From contig CAKUJH010000019.1 in the NCBI GenBank assembly GCA_934661375.1, positions 1-62,697 of the forward strand: a stretch of 62,697 nucleotides of DNA, given 5' to 3'. The notes below the pieces were generated by a model. That model was not told the origin of the DNA. It did not search any database and saw only the letters and a program-made list of their open reading frames with translations. Each line of letters begins with the position of its first letter. Position 1 is the stretch's first letter. This document shows, piece after piece, positions 32,365 to 41,220 of this stretch. Made by a program: the position numbers and the translations under genes. The DNA comes from an uncultured Victivallales bacterium (GTDB taxonomy: Bacteria; Verrucomicrobiota; Lentisphaeria; Victivallales; UBA1829).

Positions 32365-34767
32365 TCAGTCGAGACCGGCGAATTTGCGCGCGGCACGGAC
32401 CGTATCCATGGGAGTGCGGGTATAGGTGGCGCCGATTTCATCGGCAAACGCCTGATCGACCACAGCGCCGCCGACCATGAAATGCAGATGTTCCAGACCG
32501 CGTTTTTTTGCCAGCATCACGGTGTCGCGCATGGCATTCATGGTGGTGGTCATGAGGGCGGAAAGTCCGATGACCGAAATATTTTCCCGCGCGGCGGCGT
32601 CCAGAATGGTTTCGGCGGGAACGTCCTTGCCGAGATCCAGCACATCGAAGCCGTAGTTGCGCAGAATGGCAATGACAATGTTTTTGCCGATGTCATGGAT
32701 ATCGCCTTTGACCGTGGCGAAAATCATGCGCGCTTTCGGGGCGGAATCCGGCGAACCCGCCAGAGCCGCTTCCAGATGTCTGGTTCCCGCCTGCATGGCG
32801 TCGGCGGACAGGATCAGCTGCGGCAGGAAGTATTCCTTTTTCTCATATTTTTCCCCGACTTCGGTAATTGCCGGAATCAGGATGGTATTCAGGATTTCCT
32901 GTGCGGTTTTCCCTTCCGCCAGAACCGCGTCCACCGCGCCCGGAGTCCCTTCGGCATCGCCGCGCATAACCGCCCGGTACAGTTTTTCCGTGGGAGTCAG
33001 GGCGGCCTTGGACTGCGTACTTTTTTCCGGAGCCGCGCCGGAAAATTTCGCCAGATACGCCAGCTGGTGCGCATCGCGTCCGGCAAGCGCATCGGACGCC
33101 AGAGTCAGTTCCATCAGTTCCGGGAACAGCGGATTGGCAATTGCCATGTTCAGACCGCAGCCGATCGCCATGCCGAGGAATGTCCGGTTCAGCAGCGGAC
33201 GCGACGGCAAGCCGAAGCTGACGTTGGAAAGTCCGCAGACCGTATTCAGTCCCTGGGAACGGCACCAGGAAATCAGATCCAGCGAAACCCGCGCCGCTTC
33301 CGGGTTGGTGGAGACAGTCATGATCAAGGCATCAACGCATACATCCGCGGGACCGTAACCGTATTTTTTCACTTCGTCGAGCAGCCGCCGGACAACCCCG
33401 ATCCGTTCCGCCGCCGTGGCGGGAATTCCGGAATCCGTCAGCGGCAGGAGAATCAGCATGGCGCCATATTTCGCCGCAACCGGCAGAACATTCCGAAGCC
33501 GGGAAGACTCCGCCGAAATCGAGTTCAGCAGAGCGCGTCCGGGATAAAGCCGCAGAGCGCGTTCGACGGTTGCGGGATCAGTGGAGTCGATACACAGCGG
33601 CAGCGTTGTGCAGTGCAGAAGCCGCTTCAGGGATTTTTCCATCATCTCCGCTTCATTGATGCCGGAAAGTCCCATGTTGACGTCCAGCACAGCCGCGCCC
33701 GCTTCCTGTTGCTGCACGGCAAATTCGTATACCAGATCGGTTTTTCCTTCGCGCAGTTCCGCCTGCAAAGCCTTTTTTCCCGTGGGGTTGATGCGTTCGC
33801 CAATCACGGCAAACGGCTGTTCCGGCGCCAGAACCCGGAAAGAGGAAACCGACGAAACAACACCGCAGACCGGATTTTTTTCCGTTTCCGGTGCGCCCAG
33901 CCGTTCAACAGCCTGCGTCAAAGCCGCGATATGTTCCGGCGTGGTGCCGCAGCAGCCGCCGAACAGCGAAGCCCCCGCCCGGTGCAGCAGCGACGCATTA
34001 GCGGCAAATTCCTCCGGATTCATCGGGAACACCGTACGGTTTCCTTCGAGGTGCGGCAGTCCGGCATTGGGTTTGGCGATCAGCGGAATCCGGGCGTACG
34101 GTTTCAGCGAAGCGACAATTTCCGCCATGGCTTCCGGTCCGGTGGAACAGTTGCAGCCGAAGGCATCAACACCGAGTGCCTGCAAAGCTGTCAATGCCGC
34201 CACGGGATGCACACCGGTCAGGCTGCGGCCCGACGCTTCGAACGTCATGGTAACCATAACGGGATGATCCGGCGCCGCTTCCCGGACGCCGAGATACGCC
34301 GCCCGTGCTTCCTGAAGATCCATCATGGTTTCAATGACAAAACCGTCCACGCCGCCTTCGAGGAGTGCCTGCGCCTGTTCCCGGTATACGGCAACCGCTT
34401 CCTCAAACGGCAGATCGCCATAGGGTTCCACGAAACGGCCGGTCGGGGCAATATCGCCGAAAATGAAGGCGTCCGGCAGATTTTCTTTGGCGATCCGCGC
34501 CAGTCCGCGGTTGATTTCCGCCGTGCGGTCCGCCAGACCGAATTCCGCCAGTTTGCAGCGGTTTCCGCAGAAAGTCGGGGAATAGAGAATGCGGCTGCCG
34601 GCTTCATAATAGGCGCGGTGAACAGAACGGATGGAATCGGGATTTTCGTAGACCCAAAGTTCGGGACAGACCCCGACAGGCATCCCGTGTTTGGCAAGTT
34701 CCGTTCCGGTTGCGCCGTCGAGAATAATGCCCGACGCGGCAAGTTTCTGGAATTCAGATCGTTTCAT
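32365..34767 (-). CDS. metH: Cobalamin-dependent methionine synthase without activation domain, 800 aa
   Basis: It transfers methyl from methyl-tetrahydrofolate to homocysteine through cobalamin. The homocysteine domain (about 1-310) shows ILDGATGTELAKHG, the zinc cysteine in FGCNCSTGPEA, and GGCCGTTPEHI. The pterin-binding barrel spans about 330-590 (AVIGERINPTGKKALQ, DVNMGLSG, SNVSFGLPSR). The B12 cap and domain follow (KGDIHDIGKNIV with the cobalt-ligand His, GLSALMTTTM), ending near residue 800. The C-terminal SAM-binding reactivation domain of the 1,200-residue enzyme is missing. It is supplied by the preceding gene, which overlaps by four bases. Confidence 0.95.
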   Translation of the reverse strand: MKRSEFQKLAASGIILDGATGTELAKHGMPVGVCPELWVYENPDSIRSVHRAYYEAGSRILYSPTFCGNRCKLAEFGLADRTAEINRGLARIAKENLPDAFIFGDIAPTGRFVEPYGDLPFEEAVAVYREQAQALLEGGVDGFVIETMMDLQEARAAYLGVREAAPDHPVMVTMTFEASGRSLTGVHPVAALTALQALGVDAFGCNCSTGPEAMAEIVASLKPYARIPLIAKPNAGLPHLEGNRTVFPMNPEEFAANASLLHRAGASLFGGCCGTTPEHIAALTQAVERLGAPETEKNPVCGVVSSVSSFRVLAPEQPFAVIGERINPTGKKALQAELREGKTDLVYEFAVQQQEAGAAVLDVNMGLSGINEAEMMEKSLKRLLHCTTLPLCIDSTDPATVERALRLYPGRALLNSISAESSRLRNVLPVAAKYGAMLILLPLTDSGIPATAAERIGVVRRLLDEVKKYGYGPADVCVDALIMTVSTNPEAARVSLDLISWCRSQGLNTVCGLSNVSFGLPSRPLLNRTFLGMAIGCGLNMAIANPLFPELMELTLASDALAGRDAHQLAYLAKFSGAAPEKSTQSKAALTPTEKLYRAVMRGDAEGTPGAVDAVLAEGKTAQEILNTILIPAITEVGEKYEKKEYFLPQLILSADAMQAGTRHLEAALAGSPDSAPKARMIFATVKGDIHDIGKNIVIAILRNYGFDVLDLGKDVPAETILDAAARENISVIGLSALMTTTMNAMRDTVMLAKKRGLEHLHFMVGGAVVDQAFADEIGATYTRTPMDTVRAARKFAGLD

Positions 34768-35396
34768 GACTGGCTGTCTCCTGTTATGTTCCGGATTCCC
34801 GCCCAGGCGGTTACGGATTTTTCCGGAATCATGAAATCATGTTCATTCAAAGTTACGCCCATATCCGCCAGATTCAGGAAAGAATCTGTGATCCGCTGAG
34901 CGGTCAGCGGCATGTCGCCATATCCCGCGGAATACCGCCGGACCGACAGATCCCGTCCGCTCCGGAGCAGTTCCCGGATGGAATTGTGATGCAGAAAATC
35001 CATGGCGGCATCCGCACTTTCACTGCCGACGGCGTCATACACACTCTTATCGGAAACGCTTTCCGCGGCGTCGCGGGCGGCGGTGATTTCCCTGCCGACC
35101 GTTACCGCGGCGCACCACAAGGCGCAGCAGCCGGCACATGAACGCGCAAAAATCGAACCCGCCAGAAACACGCCGTTTTCCAGTTCGATTCCCTGCTCCG
35201 TCACGACACGGATTCCCACAATGCGGTAACGTCCCTGCGGACGGCAGAAAGCAAATGCCCGGCGGGCGATTTCACGGATGATTCCGGCGCATTCAGAATC
35301 AGCGCGGACCCGGGAGCTGTTCCAGCCCAGCCGCAGGAAGACCTCTTTTTCGGGGAGATCGAAATGAAGATTCGGCAGTATCCGTAAATTTTCCAA
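34764..35396 (-). CDS. Stand-alone MetH reactivation-domain protein, 210 aa
   Basis: Residues about 145-190 contain the signature of the methionine-synthase activation domain: SVRRYSAGYGDMPLTAQ, related to the R-x-S-x-GY-x-x-x-P SAM-binding motif, then NLADMGVTLNEHDFMIPEKS. The N-terminal part (FLAGSIFARSCAGCCALWCAAVTVG) is Cys-rich and typical of the stand-alone form known from Thermotoga-type split MetH systems. It should bind SAM and reductively remethylate oxidised cob(II)alamin on MetH. The ATGA overlap with metH couples translation and gives near-equal amounts. It is first in a two-gene operon with a palindromic element at its promoter. Confidence 0.85.
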   Translation of the reverse strand: MENLRILPNLHFDLPEKEVFLRLGWNSSRVRADSECAGIIREIARRAFAFCRPQGRYRIVGIRVVTEQGIELENGVFLAGSIFARSCAGCCALWCAAVTVGREITAARDAAESVSDKSVYDAVGSESADAAMDFLHHNSIRELLRSGRDLSVRRYSAGYGDMPLTAQRITDSFLNLADMGVTLNEHDFMIPEKSVTAWAGIRNITGDSQS

Positions 35397-35415
35397 AATG
35401 CTGTCTCCGGCAATA

Positions 35416-35463
35416 AGTTCATTTTATGAACTGATAATATACCTCAGCCGCCGCCGATTTCAA
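35416..35463 (-). promoter_or_regulatory. metH operon promoter with palindromic operator
   Basis: The -35 TTGAAA (35458-35463), a 16-bp spacer and -10 TATATT (35436-35441). Immediately downstream is the perfect 7-bp inverted repeat AGTTCAT-TTT-ATGAACT (35416-35432), covering the expected transcription start, the position of a repressor operator. The leader is about 35 nt, too short for a cobalamin or SAM riboswitch. Confidence 0.65.
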
Positions 35464-35534
35464 GCTGCGGGCTTCCGGTTGTCTGTTTTTTGATTCCATC
35501 GGAATATTTTTTTGTTTTTTTTTGGATTTGCCTA

Positions 35535-35584
35535 TTGACAAAAAGGAAAATCTGATTATAATTATAAGCAATGGGAACGTTCCC
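35535..35584 (+). promoter_or_regulatory. Consensus promoter and LacI-type operator of module 1
   Basis: TTGACA (35535-35540), a 16-bp spacer and TATAAT (35557-35562) are followed by the 12-bp perfect palindrome GGGAACGTTCCC (35573-35584) at the transcription start. A central CG palindrome is typical of LacI-family sites, so autorepression by the next gene is likely. Confidence 0.8.
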
Positions 35585-35618
35585 GTAAATCAAAAACAGG
35601 AAATCGGAACCGGGTACT

Positions 35619-36626
35619 ATGGAAAAGAGAAAAAGAGTTACGCTTGTTGATCTTGCCGCCAGCTGCGGTCTTTCGAAGACTGCCGTGGGCGCAATTCTGA
35701 GCAACGACCCGAAATATAAAGTTTCTCCGGCAACCCGGAAAAAGGTTCTTGAAACGGCACGGAAGATGGACTATAAGCCGAATCTCGCCGCCAAAGCGCT
35801 GGTTTCGCGGAAACACTATACCATCGGGATGCTTTTCTATTCCGTGAAGGACAGGTGTTACAGTGAAATCATGGCGGCGGCACAGCAGAAACTTACGGAA
35901 AAGGGATATGCCAGTCTGTTCGCTTTCTGGGAAGACTCGGATTTCATGAGCGCATTCGATATTCTGGCGGATCACGGCGTGGACGGCATCATCTCCAACG
36001 CTCCGGAAGATCTGGCGCAGCTTCTCCCCATGGACATGCCGACAGTTCTTTACGGTTTCAGCAGCAAGACCCGCGACGCCGTTCTGGTGGACCGCCGCAC
36101 TTCCATTCTGAAAATGCTCAATCTGCTCTATGACCATGGACACCGGAAGTTCGGCTATCTGTGCAATCCCGCGCCGGAACCGCGCTATCAGGCATTTCTG
36201 GATTTTCTGGCATCGAAGAATCTGCCGGTCCGCGAAGAATGGATCGTGCCGTCCGGCACCGCCATGAATGTCCGGAAAAACGCCATGAAGAAAATTCTGG
36301 AGTGTCCGGAACATCCGACGGCAATCATTGTTCAGAACGACGTCGGGGCAATGGCGGCAATGGCGGCAGCTGCGGAAGCGGGACTCCGCATCCCGGAAGA
36401 CATTTCCTTTGTCGGGTTCGACAATATTCTGGAAAGCTACTGCACTGTTCCCGCACTGACCACCCTGGATATTCATGTGGAAGAGACTGCCGCTCATCTG
36501 GTCGATCTGCTGCTGAAACGGATTCAGAATCCCCAGCTGCCGATCATGTCGTACAGGATTGAACCGGAACTGGTTCTGCGGCAATCCTGTCTGCTGAAAC
36601 ATTCAATGCATCAGGATACACTGTAA
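35619..36626 (+). CDS. LacI-family transcriptional regulator (module 1), 335 aa
   Basis: Residues 7-60 form the LacI helix-turn-helix and hinge: VTLVDLAASCGLSKTAVGAI, then KVSPATRKKVLETARKMDYK and PNLAAKALVSRK. The rest is a periplasmic-binding-protein-like effector domain (YTIGMLFYSVKDRCYSEIMA, DGIISNAPEDL, FGYLCNP, AIIVQNDVGAMAAM, FVGFDNILESYCTVPALTTL). It probably senses a sugar released by the module's enzymes. It is preceded by a consensus promoter with a 12-bp palindrome at +1. It is followed on the same strand by a pseudopilin, a GH109-like protein and a deacetylase-like protein, which it probably controls. Confidence 0.93.
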   Translation: MEKRKRVTLVDLAASCGLSKTAVGAILSNDPKYKVSPATRKKVLETARKMDYKPNLAAKALVSRKHYTIGMLFYSVKDRCYSEIMAAAQQKLTEKGYASLFAFWEDSDFMSAFDILADHGVDGIISNAPEDLAQLLPMDMPTVLYGFSSKTRDAVLVDRRTSILKMLNLLYDHGHRKFGYLCNPAPEPRYQAFLDFLASKNLPVREEWIVPSGTAMNVRKNAMKKILECPEHPTAIIVQNDVGAMAAMAAAAEAGLRIPEDISFVGFDNILESYCTVPALTTLDIHVEETAAHLVDLLLKRIQNPQLPIMSYRIEPELVLRQSCLLKHSMHQDTL

Positions 36627-36654
36627 CATAACAACAATCACAGGAGGATTTCAC

Positions 36655-37602
36655 ATGTCTGAAAAAAGTCTGACAGCAAACAAAGCATATCGGGGGAAGC
36701 TCTGCTTTTCCGGTTCAGGAACGATGAAAGCATTTACTCTCATCGAACTCCTCGTAGTGATTGCGATCATTGCAATTCTGGCAGGAATGCTGCTCCCGGC
36801 TTTGAACAGGGCACGGGAAAGCGCACGCGCCATTTCCTGCGTCAACAATCTGAAATCTCTGGGAACAGCACTGCATACCTACTCCGACGACCACGGCGGA
36901 TATTATCCCATGAGCGTCCGGCTGAATAAAGAAACTCCGTGGACGTACAGTCTGGGGCCGTATCTGGGCAAAAATTATTCCGTAACCTCCGATACTTCAC
37001 AATCCTATATTCTGGATCAAATCTACAAACACGGCGGATTCAGCAAATCCATGGGCTGTCCGAGTGCACCGCAGGCGATCGCCCGTCCCTCTTCCAAAGG
37101 AGATGTCAACACCGGGCTGGCGTACGGCATAACCCCCACGATTGCAGCGTATTGGACCGATGGAGACAGCGGAGTGCCGGCATCCATTCCGCGTCCGGTA
37201 CGTTGGGTCAAAAACACTTCATTGAAACACACATCCCGGCTGATCTCCTTCGGGGATATGCCGCAAACTAAAAACGTCAATTATTACGGCTGGACTCAAT
37301 CAGGACTGGCAGCCACAGGACAGCTCTTTTATCCGGGATTTCTTCCGTCGAACATCTTCGCGCCGACAGATTCCCAGTGGACTGTCTACTCCGACGACTA
37401 CATGGCGGCACCCGGCGGGAAATACACCTACGCTCTTGCCATGCAGGTTCGCGACAATGCGCCGTCCTACTCCGGAGTTCAGCTGTACATGCCGGTGAAC
37501 CGTCATAGCGCCGCCGCCAATTACAGCATGGTGGACGGTCATGTGGAACGAATCCGCGCGGGCGGACTGCGGAATTATCACGCATCCCCCAATATTCGCT
37601 GA
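36655..37602 (+). CDS. H-x9-DG type II pseudopilin-like protein (module 1), 315 aa
   Basis: The ATG follows AGGAGG. A 23-residue basic prefix precedes MKAFTLIELLVVIAIIAILA, the prepilin cleavage and helix signature; cleavage would fall before the Phe. CVNNLKSLGTALHTYSDDHG is the standard continuation. The C-terminus has RHSAAANYSMVDGH, that is H-x9-DG, the hallmark of the pseudopilins expanded in Planctomycetes, Verrucomicrobia and Lentisphaerae. The start could also be the internal ATG at codon 24. It sits between the LacI regulator and the GH109-like gene. Its role is unknown; a substrate-specific part of a type II-like export machine is an inference. Confidence 0.92.
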   Translation: MSEKSLTANKAYRGKLCFSGSGTMKAFTLIELLVVIAIIAILAGMLLPALNRARESARAISCVNNLKSLGTALHTYSDDHGGYYPMSVRLNKETPWTYSLGPYLGKNYSVTSDTSQSYILDQIYKHGGFSKSMGCPSAPQAIARPSSKGDVNTGLAYGITPTIAAYWTDGDSGVPASIPRPVRWVKNTSLKHTSRLISFGDMPQTKNVNYYGWTQSGLAATGQLFYPGFLPSNIFAPTDSQWTVYSDDYMAAPGGKYTYALAMQVRDNAPSYSGVQLYMPVNRHSAAANYSMVDGHVERIRAGGLRNYHASPNIR

Positions 37603-37636
37603 TGTCAGAAATCAACAGTAAAAAAAGAGGACAATC

Positions 37637-39934
37637 ATGAAAAGTTTCAAGAATCTGATCTGCACTCTGTGCTGTCTCTCCGCGGCGGCGGCAGCGGCGG
37701 CGGACGCCTATACATTCCCGGTGCCGGAACGCCAGCCCGGACAGAAGAGCGTCATGGGACTGCGGGTTGCTCCCATCAAGAATGTCCGCGTCGCCTTTAT
37801 CGGAACTGGAGTCCGCGGCGGCAGCGCACTGAAACGTTTTGCGGCATTCCCGGACAACGCAACGGTCAAAGCGGCATGTGATCTCTACCAGAGCAAGCTG
37901 GATGAAATTCAGAAATATCTGGATCGGAAAAAATATCCGTACAAAGTCGATTATTACACCGGACCGGAGGACTGGAAAAAAGTCTGCGAACGGGATGACA
38001 TTGATCTGATCTACGTTGCCACGCCGCCCGATCTGCATGTGCCTGTATCGGTCTATGCCATGAAACACGGCAAGCACGTGGCGCTGGAAGTCCCCGCAGC
38101 CAGAACCGTTGCCGATTGCTGGAAACTGGTCGATACCGCCGAACAGACACAGCGGCACTGCATGATGCTGGAAAACTGCAATTACGGCGATTACGAACTG
38201 GCGGTCATGAATATGGTTGAGCAGGGAATGTTCGGCGAACCCGTTCATGCCGAAGCCGGATATCTGCACAACATGGAATCCTACCGTCTGAACATGAGTG
38301 CCAAGGACAACTGGCGGCGTCTGCGCAAACCGGCGAAAAATCCGATTGTCAGCGCAAACGGCTATCCGACCCACGGTCTCGGTCCGATCGCTCACTGGAT
38401 GGGCATCAACCGCGGCGACCGTCTGACTTCGCTCTACTCCGTTTCCGGCGGCGACTTCACCCTCAAGGAAGCCGTAAAGGAAGTGCTGGGCAAAGACACC
38501 GAGTATGCCAAGGGCCATTACGAACCGGATATGAACACCTCCATCATCCGCACGGCGCAGAACAAAACAATTCTGCTGTTCTACTCCACCAGTCTGCGCC
38601 GTCCGTACAGCCGCGCGTATGTGCTGAACGGAACGAAAGGCTTCACCGAAGGCTATCCGCAGCGTTTCGCATTCGCTCCGGATTTCGAAAACGACATGAA
38701 TGCCAAAGACATTGAAAAGCTGCTGGCGAAATACCGTCATCCGGTTTACGCCCATTTTGAAAAAGCCGCCCGGATTTTCGGCGGACACGGCGGCATGGAT
38801 ACCGTGATGGATCTGCGTCTGCTCTACTGTCTCAACAACGGTCTGCCGCTGGACATCAGCGTCTATGATGGCGCGACCTGGAGTTCCGTTGCGGAAGTCT
38901 CCCTGAAATCTGTCCGGCTCAACGGCGCGCCGGTCGAAGTTCCAGATTTCACCCGCGGAGAATGGAAAACCGCCAAATACAAACCGTATCAGATGCTGAA
39001 ACCCGGCAAGGATGTGATTGAGCTGAAAGCCAAAGGGCTGGACCGTTCGCCGGAATCCTATATCGCGCCGGTCGGCGACACCATTGTGCGTATGTCCGAT
39101 CCCCGCGGCGACGGCAGTATCGGCGCACCTGTGGACTTTGTCGGCGGCACTCTCGTAATCCGGAACGGCAATCTGGATCTCTGCTACACGGCTTCGGCTC
39201 CGATCGACCGCTCCAAGCTCAGCTATCACGTGAAAGCCCTGATTGCAGTCGGTTCCGAAGGCGGCTATGACAACGAAGGCACGCAGTACCTGGTCGAAAG
39301 CGGCACACTCTACCGTTTCGCCGGCACCAAACCGTTTCAGTGGAAATGGGAAAAAATCACGCGCGTTCCGGTTCGGATTCAGCAGCAGTTCTGCGAAATG
39401 AGTGTGCCGCTCCAGCTGATCTGCCCGGAACCCGACCGCATCTCCGTGCGCTTCCGCTGTCAGGCGGATTACATGCCGGATGAAAACCGCGCCGCTCCGG
39501 TGCTGACACCCGGCAACATTGCCCGCGCTCCGCAGACCAAAGTAACGACTTCGCCGTCGCGTGAAAAATATTCATCCAAAGCGTTGAACGACGGGCAGAT
39601 CTCACCGGAAATCTTCTGGGCGGATGCGGCATGGGCTTCGCAGGAAACCCCGGATGACAAATTCATCACCTTCCAGTTCGGAAAACCGGAACAGCTGAAA
39701 CGCATTATTCTCTACTGGGAAAAACCGTCTCAGGAACTCCTGGTACAGTACCCCGAAGGCAGCGGCTGGAAGACCGTGGCAACGGTTGCTCCCGAAAGTT
39801 CCGAACTGGTTTCCAAAGTTCAGCTCGGCGCCGATCTGCCGAAAACAGACCGGATCCGTTTCCTGCAGAAAAACGGAAAAGGGATTGCCGGAAGACCCAA
39901 CCTGCTCTGGGTTCGGGAAATCGAAATCTATTGA
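37637..39934 (+). CDS. Secreted GH109-like Gfo/Idh/MocA glycosidase with C-terminal discoidin-like domain, 765 aa
   Basis: A signal peptide occupies residues 1-28 (KSFKNLICTLCCLSAAAAAA). The NAD-binding domain starts VRVAFIGTGVRGGSALKRF. The substrate domain contains ENCNYGDYEL and GYPTHGLGPIAHWMGINRGD, the motif that marks GH109, whose members cleave alpha-N-acetylgalactosamine by an NAD-dependent elimination mechanism. After about residue 470 there is a beta-rich linker. Residues about 620-765 (YSSKALNDGQISPEIFWADA, ITFQFGKPEQLKRIILYWEK) then look like an F5/8 discoidin carbohydrate-binding module. GH109 proteins are normally about 450 aa, so this is an extended form. Likely substrate: mucin-type or other GalNAc glycans; not proven. 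Confidence 0.85.
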   Translation: MKSFKNLICTLCCLSAAAAAAADAYTFPVPERQPGQKSVMGLRVAPIKNVRVAFIGTGVRGGSALKRFAAFPDNATVKAACDLYQSKLDEIQKYLDRKKYPYKVDYYTGPEDWKKVCERDDIDLIYVATPPDLHVPVSVYAMKHGKHVALEVPAARTVADCWKLVDTAEQTQRHCMMLENCNYGDYELAVMNMVEQGMFGEPVHAEAGYLHNMESYRLNMSAKDNWRRLRKPAKNPIVSANGYPTHGLGPIAHWMGINRGDRLTSLYSVSGGDFTLKEAVKEVLGKDTEYAKGHYEPDMNTSIIRTAQNKTILLFYSTSLRRPYSRAYVLNGTKGFTEGYPQRFAFAPDFENDMNAKDIEKLLAKYRHPVYAHFEKAARIFGGHGGMDTVMDLRLLYCLNNGLPLDISVYDGATWSSVAEVSLKSVRLNGAPVEVPDFTRGEWKTAKYKPYQMLKPGKDVIELKAKGLDRSPESYIAPVGDTIVRMSDPRGDGSIGAPVDFVGGTLVIRNGNLDLCYTASAPIDRSKLSYHVKALIAVGSEGGYDNEGTQYLVESGTLYRFAGTKPFQWKWEKITRVPVRIQQQFCEMSVPLQLICPEPDRISVRFRCQADYMPDENRAAPVLTPGNIARAPQTKVTTSPSREKYSSKALNDGQISPEIFWADAAWASQETPDDKFITFQFGKPEQLKRIILYWEKPSQELLVQYPEGSGWKTVATVAPESSELVSKVQLGADLPKTDRIRFLQKNGKGIAGRPNLLWVREIEIY

Positions 39935-40015
39935 TGACGCTCAACGGACCTTGAACGGCTGTTCCGCAACGGGGCAGCCGTTCTGTCTATGAATTTCAGG
40001 AAAGGAAGCAGAAAC

Positions 40016-41143
40016 ATGCTGGAAGTTACGAATATCAGGAACGGGGCGATTCTCAATCATACACGCGGAATCGAAACGGATCAGTATCTGGAAATCAAGG
40101 TGGAAGGAATCGCTGATCCGCAGGCGGTTGTCAAAATCAACGGAACAGAAGCGGAACGGGCGGATCGTCTGTTTTCTGCGCCGGTCCGTCTGACCCGGAA
40201 AATCAACGAAATTACGGTTTCCGCGGACAGCTCTTTCGGTGAACAGCTGCTGCGGCTCACGGTGCCGTGGGATAAAAAATCGTTCAAACGCTACAATTAT
40301 TATATTGACGACTGCAGTTTCTTCTATACGGAAATTGCGAAAGAACGCCCGAAATCGCTTTTCGATCACTTTTTCCTGAAACGTCTCAAAGAAATTCATG
40401 ACCGCCACGGCGCAAAATTCACGCTGAACAGTTTTTACCGGAATGATCATAACCCGTTTGAACTGAAGGATTTTCCGGATTGTTACAAATCGGAATGGCT
40501 GGCAAATGCCGACTGGCTTCGTCTTTCCTTCCATGCGTATTCGGAATTTCCGGACAGACCGTATCAGCGGACTTCCCCGGAAAAACTGATGCAGGACTTC
40601 GATCTGGTGAAAAACGAAATCATCCGGTTTGCCGGCGAAAAAACCTTCATTGTTCCCGTGGTACTGCACTGGGCGATGGCGAATCCGGAAGTGTTTGCAC
40701 AGCTGAAACAGCGCGGCATGAGAATGATCAACGGAGATTTCATCGGCGGCAAAACCAGCGTAAGTGAAAAAAATCACGCCATCCGGGTGTGCGACATCGG
40801 GTATTTCTATGAGAAAGACGTTGCGCTCTATATTGAGAAATACAAGAATTATTATGATAAATTCACCGGAATGATTCTCAATACCGGAGTGGGCGCAACT
40901 GCGAATCTGTATCCGGCGGAAATCCTGACGGAGAAACTTCAGGCGGCAATGAATTTACCGTACCACAATGAAACAATCGGCATGGCGACGCATGAACAGT
41001 ACACGTTCCCGTTTTACGCCAATTACATTCCGGATCATCTGGACAGGATTGAAACATGCTGCCGTTTCATGAAGGAACACGGATATGCTCCCGTCTTCTT
41101 TGCGGAAGGACTGCTCGGCAACAAAGCGTGGGATGAAGAGTAA
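40016..41143 (+). CDS. Polysaccharide-deacetylase-like protein, 375 aa
   Basis: The ATG at 40016 follows AGGAAAGGAAG; the ATG at 39989 has no site. Residues 1-85 look like a small beta-sandwich. After that come NYYIDDCSFFYTEIAKERPK, HGAKFTLNSFYRND, LRLSFHAYSEFPDRPY and VVLHWAMANPEV. The Asp-Asp and the spaced His residues recall the metal triad of NodB-type deacetylases, and FAQLKQRGMR, FYEKDVALYIEKY and HEQYTFPFY fit the barrel's later strands. The similarity is fold-level and I am not certain of catalysis. There is no signal peptide, so it would act in the cytoplasm, perhaps on sugars released by the GH109-like enzyme. It is the last gene of module 1. Confidence 0.6.
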   Translation: MLEVTNIRNGAILNHTRGIETDQYLEIKVEGIADPQAVVKINGTEAERADRLFSAPVRLTRKINEITVSADSSFGEQLLRLTVPWDKKSFKRYNYYIDDCSFFYTEIAKERPKSLFDHFFLKRLKEIHDRHGAKFTLNSFYRNDHNPFELKDFPDCYKSEWLANADWLRLSFHAYSEFPDRPYQRTSPEKLMQDFDLVKNEIIRFAGEKTFIVPVVLHWAMANPEVFAQLKQRGMRMINGDFIGGKTSVSEKNHAIRVCDIGYFYEKDVALYIEKYKNYYDKFTGMILNTGVGATANLYPAEILTEKLQAAMNLPYHNETIGMATHEQYTFPFYANYIPDHLDRIETCCRFMKEHGYAPVFFAEGLLGNKAWDEE

Positions 41144-41195
41144 AAAAAAACGGACCGCCGGCATTCGGGCATATCCCGTAATGTTCAGCGGTCCG
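41142..41195 (-). terminator. Intrinsic terminator of module 2
   Basis: On the minus strand CGGACCGC pairs with GCGGTCCG, followed by nine T. The long loop (29 nt) contains its own small hairpin. It lies 26 bp past the stop of the MocA gene at 41221 and overlaps the stop codon of the convergent 375-aa gene. Confidence 0.8.
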
Positions 41196-41220
41196 CACAT
41201 ATTTCGGACTGTCAGTTTTT

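Noticed and set aside
32362..34899. 845-aa plus-strand open frame opposite metH
   Set aside because: Antisense shadow of metH; no family motif, and unusual Arg/Gln/Phe composition.
35397..35432. Cobalamin or SAM riboswitch before the metH operon
   Set aside because: The predicted leader is only about 35 nt and shows a simple palindrome, not a riboswitch fold.
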